A stretch of 41,198 nucleotides of DNA. It comes from Bacteroidota bacterium (lineage in GTDB: Bacteria; Bacteroidota; Bacteroidia; Chitinophagales; Saprospiraceae). This document shows, one piece after another, positions 14,699 to 23,782 of this stretch. Where the stretch lies: positions 1-41,198 of the forward strand of contig JACRAN010000105.1 of the NCBI GenBank assembly GCA_016234735.1, written 5' to 3'. Both the position numbers and the translations under genes were made by a program. Numbering within the stretch: position 1 is the first letter of the stretch; each line of letters starts with the position of its first letter. The notes beneath the pieces were generated by a model. The model saw only the letters and a program-made list of their open reading frames with translations, was not told the DNA's origin and searched no databases.

Positions 14699-15841
14699 AT
14701 GCTACTTTCCTCCAAACTCCCCGGTATCGGCACTTCGATTTTCACCGTCATGTCGGCCATGGCGAACGAGCACGGTGCCATCAACCTCTCCCAGGGTTTC
14801 CCCGATTTCGACTGCTCCGACCGCCTGAAGGGGCTGGTGGAAAAATACATGCGGCTTGGCTACAACCAGTACGCCCCAATGCCCGGTGTGCCTGCGCTCC
14901 GCAAAATCATGGCGGAAAAAATCAAGGCGCTCTACGGTCTGAGCGTTGACCCGGATACCGAAATCACTGTCACTGCCGGGGCCACGCAGGCGCTGTTCTG
15001 CGCCATTTCTACCTTCATCCGGCCCGACGACGAGGTGATTTTGGTAGAACCGGCCTACGATTGCTACCGGCCCGCCGTGGAGGTGAACGGCGGCAGGCCC
15101 GTCACTTATGAAATGAGCGCCCCGGACTACACCATCGACTGGCGGCTGCTGGAACGCCTCATCACCTGGAAAACCCGCATGATCGTGGTGAATACGCCGC
15201 ACAACCCGACCGGCAAAACCCTGAAAAATTCGGACTGGCGGGAGTTGCAGCACATCGCCGTCAACCGCGACATCATCGTGCTGTGCGACGAGGCGTACGA
15301 GCACCTCGTTTTCGATGGCCAACGGCACGAGAGCCTGCTGCGCTACCCGAAAATTTTCGAGCGGGGCCTCGCTGTTTTTTCCTTCGGCAAAACCCTGCAC
15401 ACCACCGGCTGGAAACTCGGCTGCATCGTGGCACCGCCCGACCTGACGAAGGAGTTCCGCAAGGTGCATCAATTCAACGTTTTCGCCGTCAACACGCCCA
15501 TGCAACACGCCGTCGCCGAGTTTTTCGAGGAGCCGGAGGAGTATCTGGCGCTGAACGGATTTTTTGAGAAAAAGCGGGACTTCCTGCTGTCGGCGATGAA
15601 GGGCTCGAGGTTCCGGCCCATCCACAGCGAGGGCACGTACTTCCAGCTTTTCGACTACTCGGCCATCAGCGACGAGGCGGACACGGAGTTTGTGAAACGG
15701 CTCATCACCGAGCACGGGGTGGCGGCCATTCCGGTGTCGGTTTTTTACAGCAGCCGCAAAAACGAGCGGGTCATCCGGCTTTGCTTCGCAAAAACCGAGG
15801 AGACACTGGCCAAGGCAGGCGAACTGTTGAAAAAAATCTGA
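14699..15841 (+). CDS. Pyridoxal-phosphate aminotransferase, methionine aminotransferase (YbdL)-like
   Basis: A 380-residue fold-type I aminotransferase. The start SKLPGIGTSIFTVMSAMANEHGAINLSQGFPDF is typical of the YbdL/MmtA group that transfers the amino group of methionine. NPTG lies at 169-172, CDEAYEHL near 196-203, and the PLP Schiff-base lysine is K231 in FSFGKTLHTTGWK. The C-terminal Arg that binds the substrate carboxylate is in RVIRLCFAK. It follows the phosphoesterase stop codon without a gap. In the cell this would serve methionine salvage or transamination; other aromatic or sulphur amino acids cannot be excluded. Confidence 0.85.
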   Translation: MLLSSKLPGIGTSIFTVMSAMANEHGAINLSQGFPDFDCSDRLKGLVEKYMRLGYNQYAPMPGVPALRKIMAEKIKALYGLSVDPDTEITVTAGATQALFCAISTFIRPDDEVILVEPAYDCYRPAVEVNGGRPVTYEMSAPDYTIDWRLLERLITWKTRMIVVNTPHNPTGKTLKNSDWRELQHIAVNRDIIVLCDEAYEHLVFDGQRHESLLRYPKIFERGLAVFSFGKTLHTTGWKLGCIVAPPDLTKEFRKVHQFNVFAVNTPMQHAVAEFFEEPEEYLALNGFFEKKRDFLLSAMKGSRFRPIHSEGTYFQLFDYSAISDEADTEFVKRLITEHGVAAIPVSVFYSSRKNERVIRLCFAKTEETLAKAGELLKKI

Positions 15842-15882
15842 TGCCGGAAACGGCCAATACCTCCCATCAAACTCAAGTTTTG

Positions 15883-15890
15883 TACTTTTA
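15883..15890 (+). promoter_or_regulatory. Possible -7 box of the acyl-CoA ligase promoter
   Basis: TACTTTTA 25 bases upstream of the start codon resembles the -7 elements found upstream of other genes here (32910-32917, reverse strand). No clear -33 TTTG is present. Confidence 0.3.
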
Positions 15891-15914
15891 GCCCATATCC
15901 ATCTTAAATTTCAA

Positions 15915-17585
15915 ATGACTATGACTGATCAACGACCGTGGTTGAAGAACTATCCGAAAGGAGTGCCTGCCAACATCGACGAGTACGCCTACCCCTCGCT
16001 GGTGGCCCTGCTCGACGAAACCTTCAGGAAATTTCCCGATAAAATTGCCTTCTCCTGCATGGGCAAGGAGATGACCTTTGCCGAAGTTGACCGCTACTCC
16101 ACCCAGTTCGGGGCCTACCTGCACTCCCGTGGCCTGGAGCCTGGCGACAAGGTGGCGCTGATGATGCCCAACCTGTTGCAGTACCCCATCGCCCTGTTCG
16201 GCTGCCTGCGGGCGGGCCTGGTCATCGTGAATACCAACCCGTTGTACACGCCCCGAGAAATGCGGCACCAGCTCACCGACTCCGGTGCCAAAGCCATCGT
16301 GATTTGTGAAAACTTCGCCGCCAACCTCCAGCAGGTGTTGGGCGACACGCAAATCAAAACCATCATCGTCACCAGCATCGGCGAGTTGTTGGGCTTTCCA
16401 AAGCGGTGGCTTGTGAATTTTGTGGTACGCTACATCAAACGCATGGTGCCAAAGTACGACCTGCCCAATACCGTCTCCTTCAAGGATGCATTGTCGCAGG
16501 GCAAAAAGTTTACGATAAAATCCTTCCAGGCTGGCCCCGAGGACGTGGTTTGCCTACAATACACCGGCGGCACGACGGGGGTGGCCAAAGGTGCCATGCT
16601 CACCAACAAAAACCTTGTGGCGAACATGATTCAAATCAAGGCATGGGGTACCGCAGCCTTCAAGGAAGGTGAAGAAATCGGACTGTCTCCGCTGCCGTTG
16701 TACCATATTTTCGCATTTGCCGTGAACTGCCTGGCGCTGTTCAGCCTCGGTTCGCACACGGTGCTGGTGGTGAACGCCCGTGACCTGCCTTCGGTGATGA
16801 AGGAGTTTAAAAAACATAAAATCACCTGCATGACAGGCGTGAACACGCTTTTCAATGCCCTGCTCCATCATTCGGAATTCGCCACGCTCGATTTCAGCGC
16901 TATGAAATTCGCCCTCGGCGGTGGCATGGCCGTACAAAAAGTAGTGGCCGAAAAATGGCAAAAAGTGACCGGCACCCCCCTCGTGGAGGGCTACGGCATG
17001 ACGGAATCTTCGCCTGTGGCCAGTGTGAACCCGCTCAATGGTTCCGGTAAACTCGGCAGCATCGGGTTGCCTGTGCCTTCCACCGAACTGCGCATCGTGG
17101 ACGAAGCCGGGAACCCTTTGCCGCAAGGCGAAACCGGCGAAATCCAAATCAAAGGCCCGCAGGTGATGAAGGGCTACTACAACCGCCCCGATGCCACTGC
17201 CCAAACCGTCAAGGATGGCTGGCTCTGCACCGGCGACATCGGGCTGATGCAAGAGGACGGCTACTTCCAGATTGTTGACCGCAAAAAAGACATGATCCTC
17301 GTGTCCGGTTTCAACGTTTACCCCAACGAAATCGAGGACGTGGTGATGGAGTATCCGAAGGTGCTGGAGTGCGCCGCCATTGGGGTTCCCGACGAAAAAT
17401 CGGGCGAGGTGGTGAAGATTTTTGTGGTAAAAAAAGACAACTCGCTGACCGAAAAGGAACTGCTTGAACACTGCCGCCACGGACTGACCGGCTACAAGAT
17501 GCCGAAGTCCGTCGAGTTCAGGAAGGAGTTGCCGAAGACGAACGTGGGGAAAATTTTGCGCCGGAAGCTGCGGGAGGAGGCGTGA
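15915..17585 (+). CDS. fadD: Long-chain-fatty-acid--CoA ligase (AMP-forming)
   Basis: A 556-residue adenylate-forming enzyme that activates fatty acids with ATP and CoA. The phosphate-binding loop is YTGGTTGVAKGAML near residue 216, the A4/A5 region GYGMTESSPVAS, the A7-A8 hinge TGDIGLMQEDGYFQIVDRKKDMILVSGFNVYPNEIEDVV, and the catalytic Lys sits in NVGKILRRKLR near the end. Length and the opening WLKNYPKGVPANIDEYAY are those of FadD-type ligases. It probably sits in the inner membrane or cytosol at the start of beta-oxidation or membrane lipid recycling. The next gene converges, with a shared terminator. Confidence 0.9.
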   Translation: MTMTDQRPWLKNYPKGVPANIDEYAYPSLVALLDETFRKFPDKIAFSCMGKEMTFAEVDRYSTQFGAYLHSRGLEPGDKVALMMPNLLQYPIALFGCLRAGLVIVNTNPLYTPREMRHQLTDSGAKAIVICENFAANLQQVLGDTQIKTIIVTSIGELLGFPKRWLVNFVVRYIKRMVPKYDLPNTVSFKDALSQGKKFTIKSFQAGPEDVVCLQYTGGTTGVAKGAMLTNKNLVANMIQIKAWGTAAFKEGEEIGLSPLPLYHIFAFAVNCLALFSLGSHTVLVVNARDLPSVMKEFKKHKITCMTGVNTLFNALLHHSEFATLDFSAMKFALGGGMAVQKVVAEKWQKVTGTPLVEGYGMTESSPVASVNPLNGSGKLGSIGLPVPSTELRIVDEAGNPLPQGETGEIQIKGPQVMKGYYNRPDATAQTVKDGWLCTGDIGLMQEDGYFQIVDRKKDMILVSGFNVYPNEIEDVVMEYPKVLECAAIGVPDEKSGEVVKIFVVKKDNSLTEKELLEHCRHGLTGYKMPKSVEFRKELPKTNVGKILRRKLREEA

Positions 17586-17622
17586 AATTGGAAATTTAGA
17601 AGATTGAAAACCAGACTTTTAT

Positions 17623-17668
17623 AAAAAACAAAGGCGACAGGATTTGCACCCTGCCGCCTTTGCTTTTT
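17623..17668. terminator. Bidirectional terminator between fadD and rny
   Basis: A 13-bp stem (17629-17641 with 17650-17662, one mismatch) with an 8-base loop has A-rich sequence on the left and a T-run on the right, fitting termination of both convergent genes. Confidence 0.85.
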
Positions 17669-17684
17669 TCAAAACCGGGCAAAA

Positions 17685-19334
17685 TTACCGGGCAAACTGC
17701 ACGGCCCGCTTCTCCCGGATGACGGTCACTTTTATCTGGCCGGGGTACTGCATTTCCCCCTGGATTTTCTGCGAAATCATGAACGCCAGGTCGTCGGCGT
17801 ACTGGTCGGTGACTTTTTCCGCCTCCACGATGACCCGAAGTTCCCGGCCCGCCTGCATGGCGTAGGCTTTCTGAACGCCCTCGTGTGCCATGGCCAGTTC
17901 TTCCAGTTCGCCGATGCGCTTGAGGTAGCTCTCTAAGATTTCACGGCGGGCACCGGGGCGGGCACCGGAGATGGCATCGCAGGCCTGTACGATCGGTGAG
18001 ATGATGTTGTTCATCTCAATTTCGTCGTGGTGGGCACCCACTGCATTGCAGATGGTGGGAATCTCTCCATGCTTTTCGCACAGTTGCATCCCCAAAATGG
18101 CGTGGGAAAGTTCGGTTTCCTCTTCCGCAACTTTTCCGATGTCGTGCAGCAAACCGGCCCGTTTGGCCAATTTGGCCTGCTTGGGGTTGAGGCCCAATTC
18201 GGCTGACATGATGCCGCAGAGGTTGGCTGTTTCGATGGAGTGCTTGAGCAGGTTCTGACCGTAGGAGGAGCGGAAACGCATGCGGCCCACCATTTTTATC
18301 AGGTAGGCGTTGAGGCCATGGATGCCGAGTTCGATGACGGTGCGCTCCCCGATTTCGACGATTTGCTCGTCGAGTTGTTTGCGGGTTTTGGCTACCACTT
18401 CCTCGATGCGGGCAGGGTGGATGCGGCCATCGGTCACGAGTTTTTTCAGTGCCAGGCGGGCCACCTCCCTGCGGATGGGGTCGAAGCTGGAAATCACGAT
18501 GGCTTCGGGCGTGTCGTCCACCACGATTTCGGCACCGGTAGCGGCTTCGAGGGCACGGATGTTCCGGCCTTCCCGCCCGATGATCTGGCCCTTCATGTCG
18601 TCGGAATCCAGCGGGAACACGGAGACGGTGTTTTCGATGGTGTACTCCGAAGCCATCCGCTGGATGGTCTGGATGATGATTTTTTTGGCCTCCTTGTTTG
18701 CATCGACTTTGGCCTGTGTGATGGTGTCTTTTACCAGCGCCATCGCCTCGCTCTCGGCCTTGTGCTTCACAGCTTCCAGCAGTTGCTCCTTCGCCTCGGT
18801 TTGCGTAAGCTTCGAAATGCCTTCAAGGGCCTTGATGCGCTCTTCGTTGGCAGCTTCAAGTTCTTCCTTCCGTTTGGCCACCACCTTCAACTGTTTGTCG
18901 AGGTTTTCCCGAACAGAAATGATTTCGGCTTCTTTTTGCTCGAAATCGGCATCGCGGTTATCTAATTCCTTGATGCGGTCTTTTAGTTTGTCCTCTTTGG
19001 ATTGCAGGTCTTTTTCCAATCCCCTGATTTCTATTTCCTGCTCTTTCACCGACACTAATTTTTCGGCCCTTTCCTTTTCAATATCAGCCCGCATGGTGTT
19101 GAAGCGGTCTTTGGCCTCCTGCACTTTTCGCTGCTTGATGGCTTCGTTTTTCGACTCGGCTTCGTCTAAGATGCGTTTGGCAGTGTCCTGTGCTTTTTTG
19201 ATTTCCGAGTCTGTCTTGGCATTCACTTCGTCTATGAGTGATTGCCGTTTGCTTTTCATGATGGCCTGGATGACAAAGTACCCGGCTATCAGACCGACGG
19301 CCAGCCCGATGGCTAATCCGATTCCTATTTCCAT
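17685..19334 (-). CDS. rny: Ribonuclease Y
   Basis: A 549-residue endoribonuclease that starts mRNA decay. An N-terminal membrane helix (residues 4-24) precedes a long coiled coil (about 30-215), a KH domain ([21 protein letters not shown]), and the HD catalytic domain with LLHDIGK and AHHDEIE supplying metal ligands. All parts are complete. It acts at the membrane. The RicT-like protein at 6.9-8.3 kb is the family partner that steers RNase Y in Bacillus. It is last in the minus-strand run pheT ... zapA-rny; the gap to zapA (19335-19443) holds degenerate TGG/AACC-rich repeats. Confidence 0.95.
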   Translation of the reverse strand: MEIGIGLAIGLAVGLIAGYFVIQAIMKSKRQSLIDEVNAKTDSEIKKAQDTAKRILDEAESKNEAIKQRKVQEAKDRFNTMRADIEKERAEKLVSVKEQEIEIRGLEKDLQSKEDKLKDRIKELDNRDADFEQKEAEIISVRENLDKQLKVVAKRKEELEAANEERIKALEGISKLTQTEAKEQLLEAVKHKAESEAMALVKDTITQAKVDANKEAKKIIIQTIQRMASEYTIENTVSVFPLDSDDMKGQIIGREGRNIRALEAATGAEIVVDDTPEAIVISSFDPIRREVARLALKKLVTDGRIHPARIEEVVAKTRKQLDEQIVEIGERTVIELGIHGLNAYLIKMVGRMRFRSSYGQNLLKHSIETANLCGIMSAELGLNPKQAKLAKRAGLLHDIGKVAEEETELSHAILGMQLCEKHGEIPTICNAVGAHHDEIEMNNIISPIVQACDAISGARPGARREILESYLKRIGELEELAMAHEGVQKAYAMQAGRELRVIVEAEKVTDQYADDLAFMISQKIQGEMQYPGQIKVTVIREKRAVQFAR

Positions 19335-19443
19335 GATGTCAAAAGTTAAAATGGTTCGTTGGTTAAACGGTTGGATGGCTGATGGTCAAATCACCATTTG
19401 CCAACTTTCAACCTTTAGCCATAAAATGAACAGCAGGAAAGTA
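19335..19443. repeat. Degenerate word repeat between zapA and rny
   Basis: GGTTCGTTGGTTAAACGGTTGG and ATGGCTGATGG on one side and CCAACTTTCAACC and AGCCATAAA on the other form a loose inverted pattern. It may be a decayed member of the word-repeat hairpin family; arms no longer pair well. Confidence 0.3.
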
Positions 19444-19740
19444 TCAGGAGGCCGCTTCGTCGAGAAGCGACTGAATGCGGGAAAGTTTTTCGGAAACTTC
19501 AGGCGAGGAAGCACTCTGTTGGCTGGAAGCTTTGTGCAAGTCCACCGCGTAGGCCAGGAGCGCCATGGCGAGGCAGTCCTGTTTTTCACGGTTTGGGTAA
19601 GTCAACTGAAATTTATTGACTTTTTCATTGACTTCCTTCACAATCTGGCGGATGACCGGCTCGTCATTCGCCTTTATTTTCAAAGGATACGGCCTCCCTG
19701 CAATCGTCACGGTCAACTGTTTGTTATCCAAATCTTCCAT
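19444..19740 (-). CDS. zapA: Cell division protein ZapA
   Basis: A 98-residue protein matching the ZapA pattern: N-terminal strand-turn VTIAGRPYPLKIKANDEPVIRQIVKEVNEKVN, then a long helix (LAMALLAYAVDLHKA) for dimerisation and tetramerisation. ZapA bundles FtsZ filaments at mid-cell. Placed between a small coiled-coil protein (3 bases upstream) and rny, a common context in Bacteroidota. Confidence 0.85.
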   Translation of the reverse strand: MEDLDNKQLTVTIAGRPYPLKIKANDEPVIRQIVKEVNEKVNKFQLTYPNREKQDCLAMALLAYAVDLHKASSQQSASSPEVSEKLSRIQSLLDEAAS

Positions 19741-19743
19741 ATC

Positions 19744-20034
19744 CTAAGCATTTTGCAGCCACTCAATACATTTATCAATCTCGGTGATGTATTGGTCAAT
19801 TTGCTTTCTCAACTTTTGGGAACTTTCCGAATCGTCCCCCCGCTGCCCGGCCAATGCCTGCTGCGAGTTAGTTAATCTTTGCGTCAATTCGCCGATGCGC
19901 TCGTTTTGCGCTTCGTGGTCGGCCTTGAATCTGTTATTTTCTTTCGTCAGCACAGCGTTTCCCCGGCGCAGGTTTTCCAGTTCCTCCACCAGTTGCCGCA
20001 CTTTTTGTTCGATATTTTCGAGTTGTTGGGTCAA
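19744..20034 (-). CDS. Small coiled-coil protein, ZapB-like
   Basis: A 96-residue protein that is almost entirely one heptad-repeat coiled coil (LENIEQKVRQLVEELENLRRGNAVLTKENNRF...), with a small hydrophobic C-terminal end. Its position right before zapA (3 bases) suggests it works with ZapA at the division ring, like ZapB in other bacteria (inference from context). No other domains are visible. Confidence 0.7.
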   Translation of the reverse strand: MTQQLENIEQKVRQLVEELENLRRGNAVLTKENNRFKADHEAQNERIGELTQRLTNSQQALAGQRGDDSESSQKLRKQIDQYITEIDKCIEWLQNA

Positions 20035-20051
20035 AGCAGTTCAAGATGTTT

Positions 20052-20408
20052 TTATTTTTGAATCCTCCTTATCCTCAGCTTTCTTTCATCAAGAACAGAA
20101 AAATTATCCGTCAGTTTTTCAAAATTTTCCTTCAATGCTGTCGCCGTCAATTGTATTTTTTGCATTGTTTCCACTCCACTCAGCCTCAACAGCAAAACGC
20201 CGCAATGCGGTTTCCGAAGCCTGACAACCAGTTCTCCGAAGTCTTTGTCTTCCGTCATCAGCAACAGTTGGTGAAGCTGCGCCTGTTCCAATACTTCGTC
20301 GTCTGAAATACCCGGCAACTGCTCAACCACCGCAAAGACTTCAACACCCTGTGATCGCAAGGCTTTAATTATTTCAAAATCGACACTTTCGTCTGCAATA
20401 ATCTTCAT
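20052..20408 (-). CDS. DUF5615 PIN-like protein, probable toxin
   Basis: A 118-residue protein of the DUF5615 family (PIN-like fold). It has the acidic start IIADESVDFEIIKALRSQG, a central DDEVLEQAQLHQLLLMTEDKDFGELV with conserved acidic residues, and a final basic strand. PIN-like enzymes cleave RNA, and this family is regularly found with DUF433 proteins as a toxin-antitoxin-type pair. It follows the DUF433 gene by 15 bases. The catalytic acidic residues (D7, E8, D78) all appear present, so it may be active. Confidence 0.85.
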   Translation of the reverse strand: MKIIADESVDFEIIKALRSQGVEVFAVVEQLPGISDDEVLEQAQLHQLLLMTEDKDFGELVVRLRKPHCGVLLLRLSGVETMQKIQLTATALKENFEKLTDNFSVLDERKLRIRRIQK

Positions 20409-20423
20409 GCAAAAGAATTTAGA

Positions 20424-20663
20424 TTATGCAGCAGCGGCCACAACAACCTCATTTTTTACTGCCTCCGCAGCAAAAATGAGGCAGGCATAAAGTGCCTTCT
20501 CTGTTACCCGAGGGTATGATTTCAGCAACTTGGGAAAGGTCTCTCCTTTCCCAAGTTTCTCCAAAATCAAGTCAACCGGCACCCGTGTACCTTTTATCAC
20601 CGGCTTTCCGAACAAAATCTTCGGGTCGCTCGTGATGTATTCGTGCCAGTTTATCTCGCTCAT
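20424..20663 (-). CDS. DUF433 protein, probable antitoxin
   Basis: A 79-residue DUF433 protein: ITSDPKILFGKPVIKGTRVPVDLILEKLGKG is the family signature, followed by the helix-turn region FPKLLKSYPRVTEKALYACLIFAAE. DUF433 proteins are small winged-helix-like proteins paired with DUF5615 toxins and probably bind both toxin and operator DNA. It starts only 9 bases after the pheT stop codon, so it may be expressed from the pheT transcript. Confidence 0.85.
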   Translation of the reverse strand: MSEINWHEYITSDPKILFGKPVIKGTRVPVDLILEKLGKGETFPKLLKSYPRVTEKALYACLIFAAEAVKNEVVVAAAA

Positions 20664-20672
20664 TTCATAAAA

Positions 20673-23177
20673 TTAACGCCGAATAGCCGCCCCCAGTTTA
20701 CCCTCGAACGCCTCGATGAGTTCGTTCATCACGGCATCCACCTCCTTGTCCTGCAACGTCCGAGTGGGTTCTTCGAAGACGAAACTGACGGCGTAGGATT
20801 TTTTGCCCTCGCCCAACTTGGTTTCATCTTCAAAAACATCGAACAAATTTATATCTTTCAGCAGTTTCTTACCAACTTTTTTGGCAAGGGCGGCAAGGTC
20901 GCTAAATTTCACGGATTTTCCGATCACCACCGCCAAGTCCCTGCGCACCGTCGGGAACTTGCTCAACTCCACAAAGCTGATGGCTTGTTTTTTCACCGCT
21001 TGCAGCAGCAAATCCCAGTTGAAATCGGCATAAAAAACCTCGCTGCGGATGCCCATTTTTTTACAGATTTTCGGCTGCACCTTCCCGAAAACCACCAACT
21101 CCTGTGTGCCCCGGTGGAATTTTGCGCCGTAGGCGAACACCTCGTCCTTCACTGCCGTCTCCTGGTACCCGCCACTCACCCCCAACCGGGCGAGCACGTT
21201 CACGGCAAGCGATTTCAGCGTGAAAAAATCCGCCATCGTTTTCTCCGTGTTCCGCCAGCTTTCCGCCCAACGCTGCCCGGTCAGGAACAGCGCCAGATGC
21301 TGAGGCTCACTGTATTTCGGATTTCGGATTTCGGATTTCGGAAGAGCCGAGGAATCCTCCGAAATCCCAAATCCGAAATCCGAAATCGAGTACGTTTTGC
21401 CAAACTCGAACAACTTCAAGTCCGTCTGCTGGCGGTTCTGGTTGTGCGCCACCGCCTCCAGCCCGCTGAACAGCATCGTCGGTCGCATGATGTCCAACTG
21501 CACGTTCGAGGTGTTGTTGACGAAGACGAGTTCGCTGTCTTCCTTCGGTAAAATTTCTTTGTAAAACGCTGATTGCGAGAGCGATAGCGACATGGTTTCG
21601 TTGAAACCGTTCGCTGCAAGGTAGTCGCCGATGGCGTTGCGCACCTGGTTCGGGTCGGGGTACTCGTTGCGCACGATGCTGCTGCGGATTTGCGTCGGCA
21701 CCGGCACGTTGTCGAGGCCGTACACCCGCAGGATTTCCTCCACCACGTCCGCCGGGCGGGTCACGTCGGCCTTGTTGGTCGGTACGCTGACCGCCAGCGA
21801 ACTGCCCGTTTCCTCCACGATGGCCATGCCGAGCGCCGAGAGGATTTCCTTGATTTTTTCCTGCGGAATCACTGCACCGATGAGCGCCTGGATGTAGGCG
21901 TAAGTGACTTTAACTTGCTTATTATCAATGGGTTTTGGGTAAATATCGACCACCTCCGAGGCGATGGTGCCCCCACCGATTTCCACCATCAATTGGGCGG
22001 CCCGTTGCAGGGCGAACACGCAGCCGTTCGGGTCGCTGCCCTTCTCGAACGTGCGGGCGGCATCGGTGCGCAGGTCGTGGCGGGTGCTGGTACGGCGGAT
22101 GGATTTGGCGTTGAAATGGGCGCTTTCGAGGAAAATATTTTTGGTCGTGTCCTTCACGCCCGACCCGATGCCACCGAACACCCCGCCGATGCACATGCCC
22201 TGCGAGTTGCCGTCGCAAATCATCAGGTCTTCGGCGTGGAGGCTGCGTTCCTGGTCGTCGAGGGTGCGGAATTTGGTGCCGGCAGGCAGGTTTTTCACGA
22301 TGATTTTCCGCCCGGCGATTTCATCCAAATCGAAGGCGTGCAGCGGCTGCCCCAACTCGTGCAGCACGAAGTTCGTGATGTCCACGATGTTGTTGATGGG
22401 CCGCTGCCCGATGGAAAGCAGCCGTTTTTTCAACCACTCCGGCGACTCACCCACCGTCACACCCTGGATGCTCACACCGGCGTAGCGGGGGCAGGCCTCA
22501 GTGTTTTCGACCACCACTGAAACGGGGATGAGGGATGAGGGATGAGGGGTGAGGGATTCAACGCTCGGCATTTTTACGCCGCCTTTTTGCCCATACTGCA
22601 CTTGCAGCGCTGCCGCCAAATCCTTCGCCACGCCAACATGGCAGGTGGCGTCGGAGCGGTTGGGGGTCAAGCCAATTTCGTAAATTACGTCCGTTTCGAT
22701 GTTAAAGTATTCCTTGGCCGACTGGCCAATGGGCGTTTCGGCGGGCAGCACGAGGATGCCGCTGTGGTCGTCGCCGATGCCGAGTTCGTCGGCTGCGCAA
22801 ATCATCCCCTGCGATTCTTCGCCCCTGATTTTGCCCAATTTCAGCGTCAGCGGTTCCCCGCCCGTAGGATACAACGTAGTGCCGATGGTGGCCACCAGCA
22901 CCTTCTGCCCGGCGGCCACGTTGGGCGCTCCGCAAACGATTTGCAGCAAGCCGCCCAAGCCGACATCAACTTTCGTAAGGCTGAGTTTGTCGGCGTTCGG
23001 GTGCCGCCAGCACTCCTTCACTTGCCCGACCACTACGCCAGCGAGGCCGCCCTTGATGCTTTCCACCTCCTCCATGCCCTCCACTTCGAGGCCGAGGCTC
23101 GTGAGCAGGTTCGAGATTTCATCGGGCGGCAGGTTGATGTCGATGTATTCTTTGAGCCAGTTGAGCGAAATGGTCAT
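20673..23177 (-). CDS. pheT: Phenylalanine--tRNA ligase beta subunit
   Basis: An 834-residue beta subunit. It has the B1 and tRNA-binding domain at the start (SLNWLKEYIDINLPPDEISNLLTSLGLEVEG), a core B3/B4 region with INNIVDITNFVLHELGQPLHAFDLD, a B5 region, and the anticodon-binding FDX domain at the end (SKFPTVRRDLAVVIGKSVKFSDLA). ATG 23177 gives MTISLNWLKEYI, the family start; a longer in-frame version adds 23 residues from the leader. Two stretches are repeat-encoded: one about 55 residues before the B5/FDX part (DNA 21314-21386, SISDFGFGISEDSSALPKSE) and one near residue 212 (22525-22556, LTPHPSSLIP). They look like in-frame insertions in loops. A -7-like TATCTTTG lies at 23198-23205. Confidence 0.95.
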   Translation of the reverse strand: MTISLNWLKEYIDINLPPDEISNLLTSLGLEVEGMEEVESIKGGLAGVVVGQVKECWRHPNADKLSLTKVDVGLGGLLQIVCGAPNVAAGQKVLVATIGTTLYPTGGEPLTLKLGKIRGEESQGMICAADELGIGDDHSGILVLPAETPIGQSAKEYFNIETDVIYEIGLTPNRSDATCHVGVAKDLAAALQVQYGQKGGVKMPSVESLTPHPSSLIPVSVVVENTEACPRYAGVSIQGVTVGESPEWLKKRLLSIGQRPINNIVDITNFVLHELGQPLHAFDLDEIAGRKIIVKNLPAGTKFRTLDDQERSLHAEDLMICDGNSQGMCIGGVFGGIGSGVKDTTKNIFLESAHFNAKSIRRTSTRHDLRTDAARTFEKGSDPNGCVFALQRAAQLMVEIGGGTIASEVVDIYPKPIDNKQVKVTYAYIQALIGAVIPQEKIKEILSALGMAIVEETGSSLAVSVPTNKADVTRPADVVEEILRVYGLDNVPVPTQIRSSIVRNEYPDPNQVRNAIGDYLAANGFNETMSLSLSQSAFYKEILPKEDSELVFVNNTSNVQLDIMRPTMLFSGLEAVAHNQNRQQTDLKLFEFGKTYSISDFGFGISEDSSALPKSEIRNPKYSEPQHLALFLTGQRWAESWRNTEKTMADFFTLKSLAVNVLARLGVSGGYQETAVKDEVFAYGAKFHRGTQELVVFGKVQPKICKKMGIRSEVFYADFNWDLLLQAVKKQAISFVELSKFPTVRRDLAVVIGKSVKFSDLAALAKKVGKKLLKDINLFDVFEDETKLGEGKKSYAVSFVFEEPTRTLQDKEVDAVMNELIEAFEGKLGAAIRR
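21314..21386. repeat. Word-repeat inverted repeat (ATTTCGG) inside pheT
   Basis: Arms 21314-21342 and 21358-21386 match at 28 of 29 positions; the loop is 15 bases. The word ATTTCGG is iterated four times in the left arm. It is in frame with pheT and encodes about 24 residues at a loop of the protein. Confidence 0.85.
22525..22556. repeat. One-armed word repeat (GGGATGA) inside pheT
   Basis: GGGATGA(G) is iterated three times with a fourth degenerate copy (GGGGTGA). No mirrored arm is present nearby. In frame with pheT, encoding a Ser/Pro/His-rich stretch. Confidence 0.6.
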
Positions 23178-23207
23178 TGTTTTGAATTTGAAGGGCGCAA
23201 AGATAGG

Positions 23208-23250
23208 AAAAAGAAAATCGCCGATTCGGGCGTTGCGAATCGGCAATTTT
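23208..23250 (-). terminator. Terminator after the 161-residue membrane protein gene
   Basis: A 15-position stem (23214-23228 with 23236-23250, one mismatch) with a 7-base loop; on the minus strand it ends in a T-rich run. It stands between the gene at 23297-23782 and pheT, and partly overlaps the pheT leader. Confidence 0.75.
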
Positions 23251-23296
23251 GTTGGTTTTTATTGGTGGTGAGAAAAGGATACGCAGCCAAATGAGG

Positions 23297-23782
23297 TCAG
23301 CCTGCTGCCAGTGAGATAAGCAAAATGACCAACCAGACTCCCCACCCAATCAGTGCAGAGCGCCTGACGTTCTTGTTTTTAAATAAGAGGGCAATCAAAA
23401 ACCCAATCAATCCGAAAAAAAGGCCCAGTAAGAAGCCACCGATGTTGAATTTTCTCGCTTGGTCGTCAAGGTTAAACCCTTCATCGGAAGGCGATACCCC
23501 CTTTTTGACTTCCCTTTTGATTTGTGATTGGACGTAACGAAGTGCAAGCCTTTCCTTGAGGCTCAGTTTTTCTCCCGTACTTTCTTTGATTTTTTTGGGA
23601 GTAAGTTTGAGGAAATCTTCCACTGTCATACTTTGGCCTTCCTGGAGAAACCAGCCCGTAACCGTTGGCCCCGCGTCCGTAGCCAAAGCCGGTGCTGGAC
23701 TGGCAGTGCTTCCAGCAAAAGCAAGTGTTCCCATCATCGCAACGATGACGAGCGAGAGAAATGATTTGATGAAATTTTTCAT
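23297..23782 (-). CDS. Small exported membrane protein, Bacteroidota family
   Basis: A 161-residue protein with a cleavable signal peptide (about residues 1-23, ending AFAG). A charged middle stretch (LTPKKIKESTGEKLSLKERLALRYVQSQIKREVKKG) precedes two membrane segments near the C-terminus (about 113-133 and 143-160). The middle part, LTPKK(x)xEsTGeKLSLKEr, recalls small Bacteroidota membrane proteins of unknown role that often end GWGVWLxxxLI. I know no function. It has its own terminator. Confidence 0.65.
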   Translation of the reverse strand: MKNFIKSFLSLVIVAMMGTLAFAGSTASPAPALATDAGPTVTGWFLQEGQSMTVEDFLKLTPKKIKESTGEKLSLKERLALRYVQSQIKREVKKGVSPSDEGFNLDDQARKFNIGGFLLGLFFGLIGFLIALLFKNKNVRRSALIGWGVWLVILLISLAAG

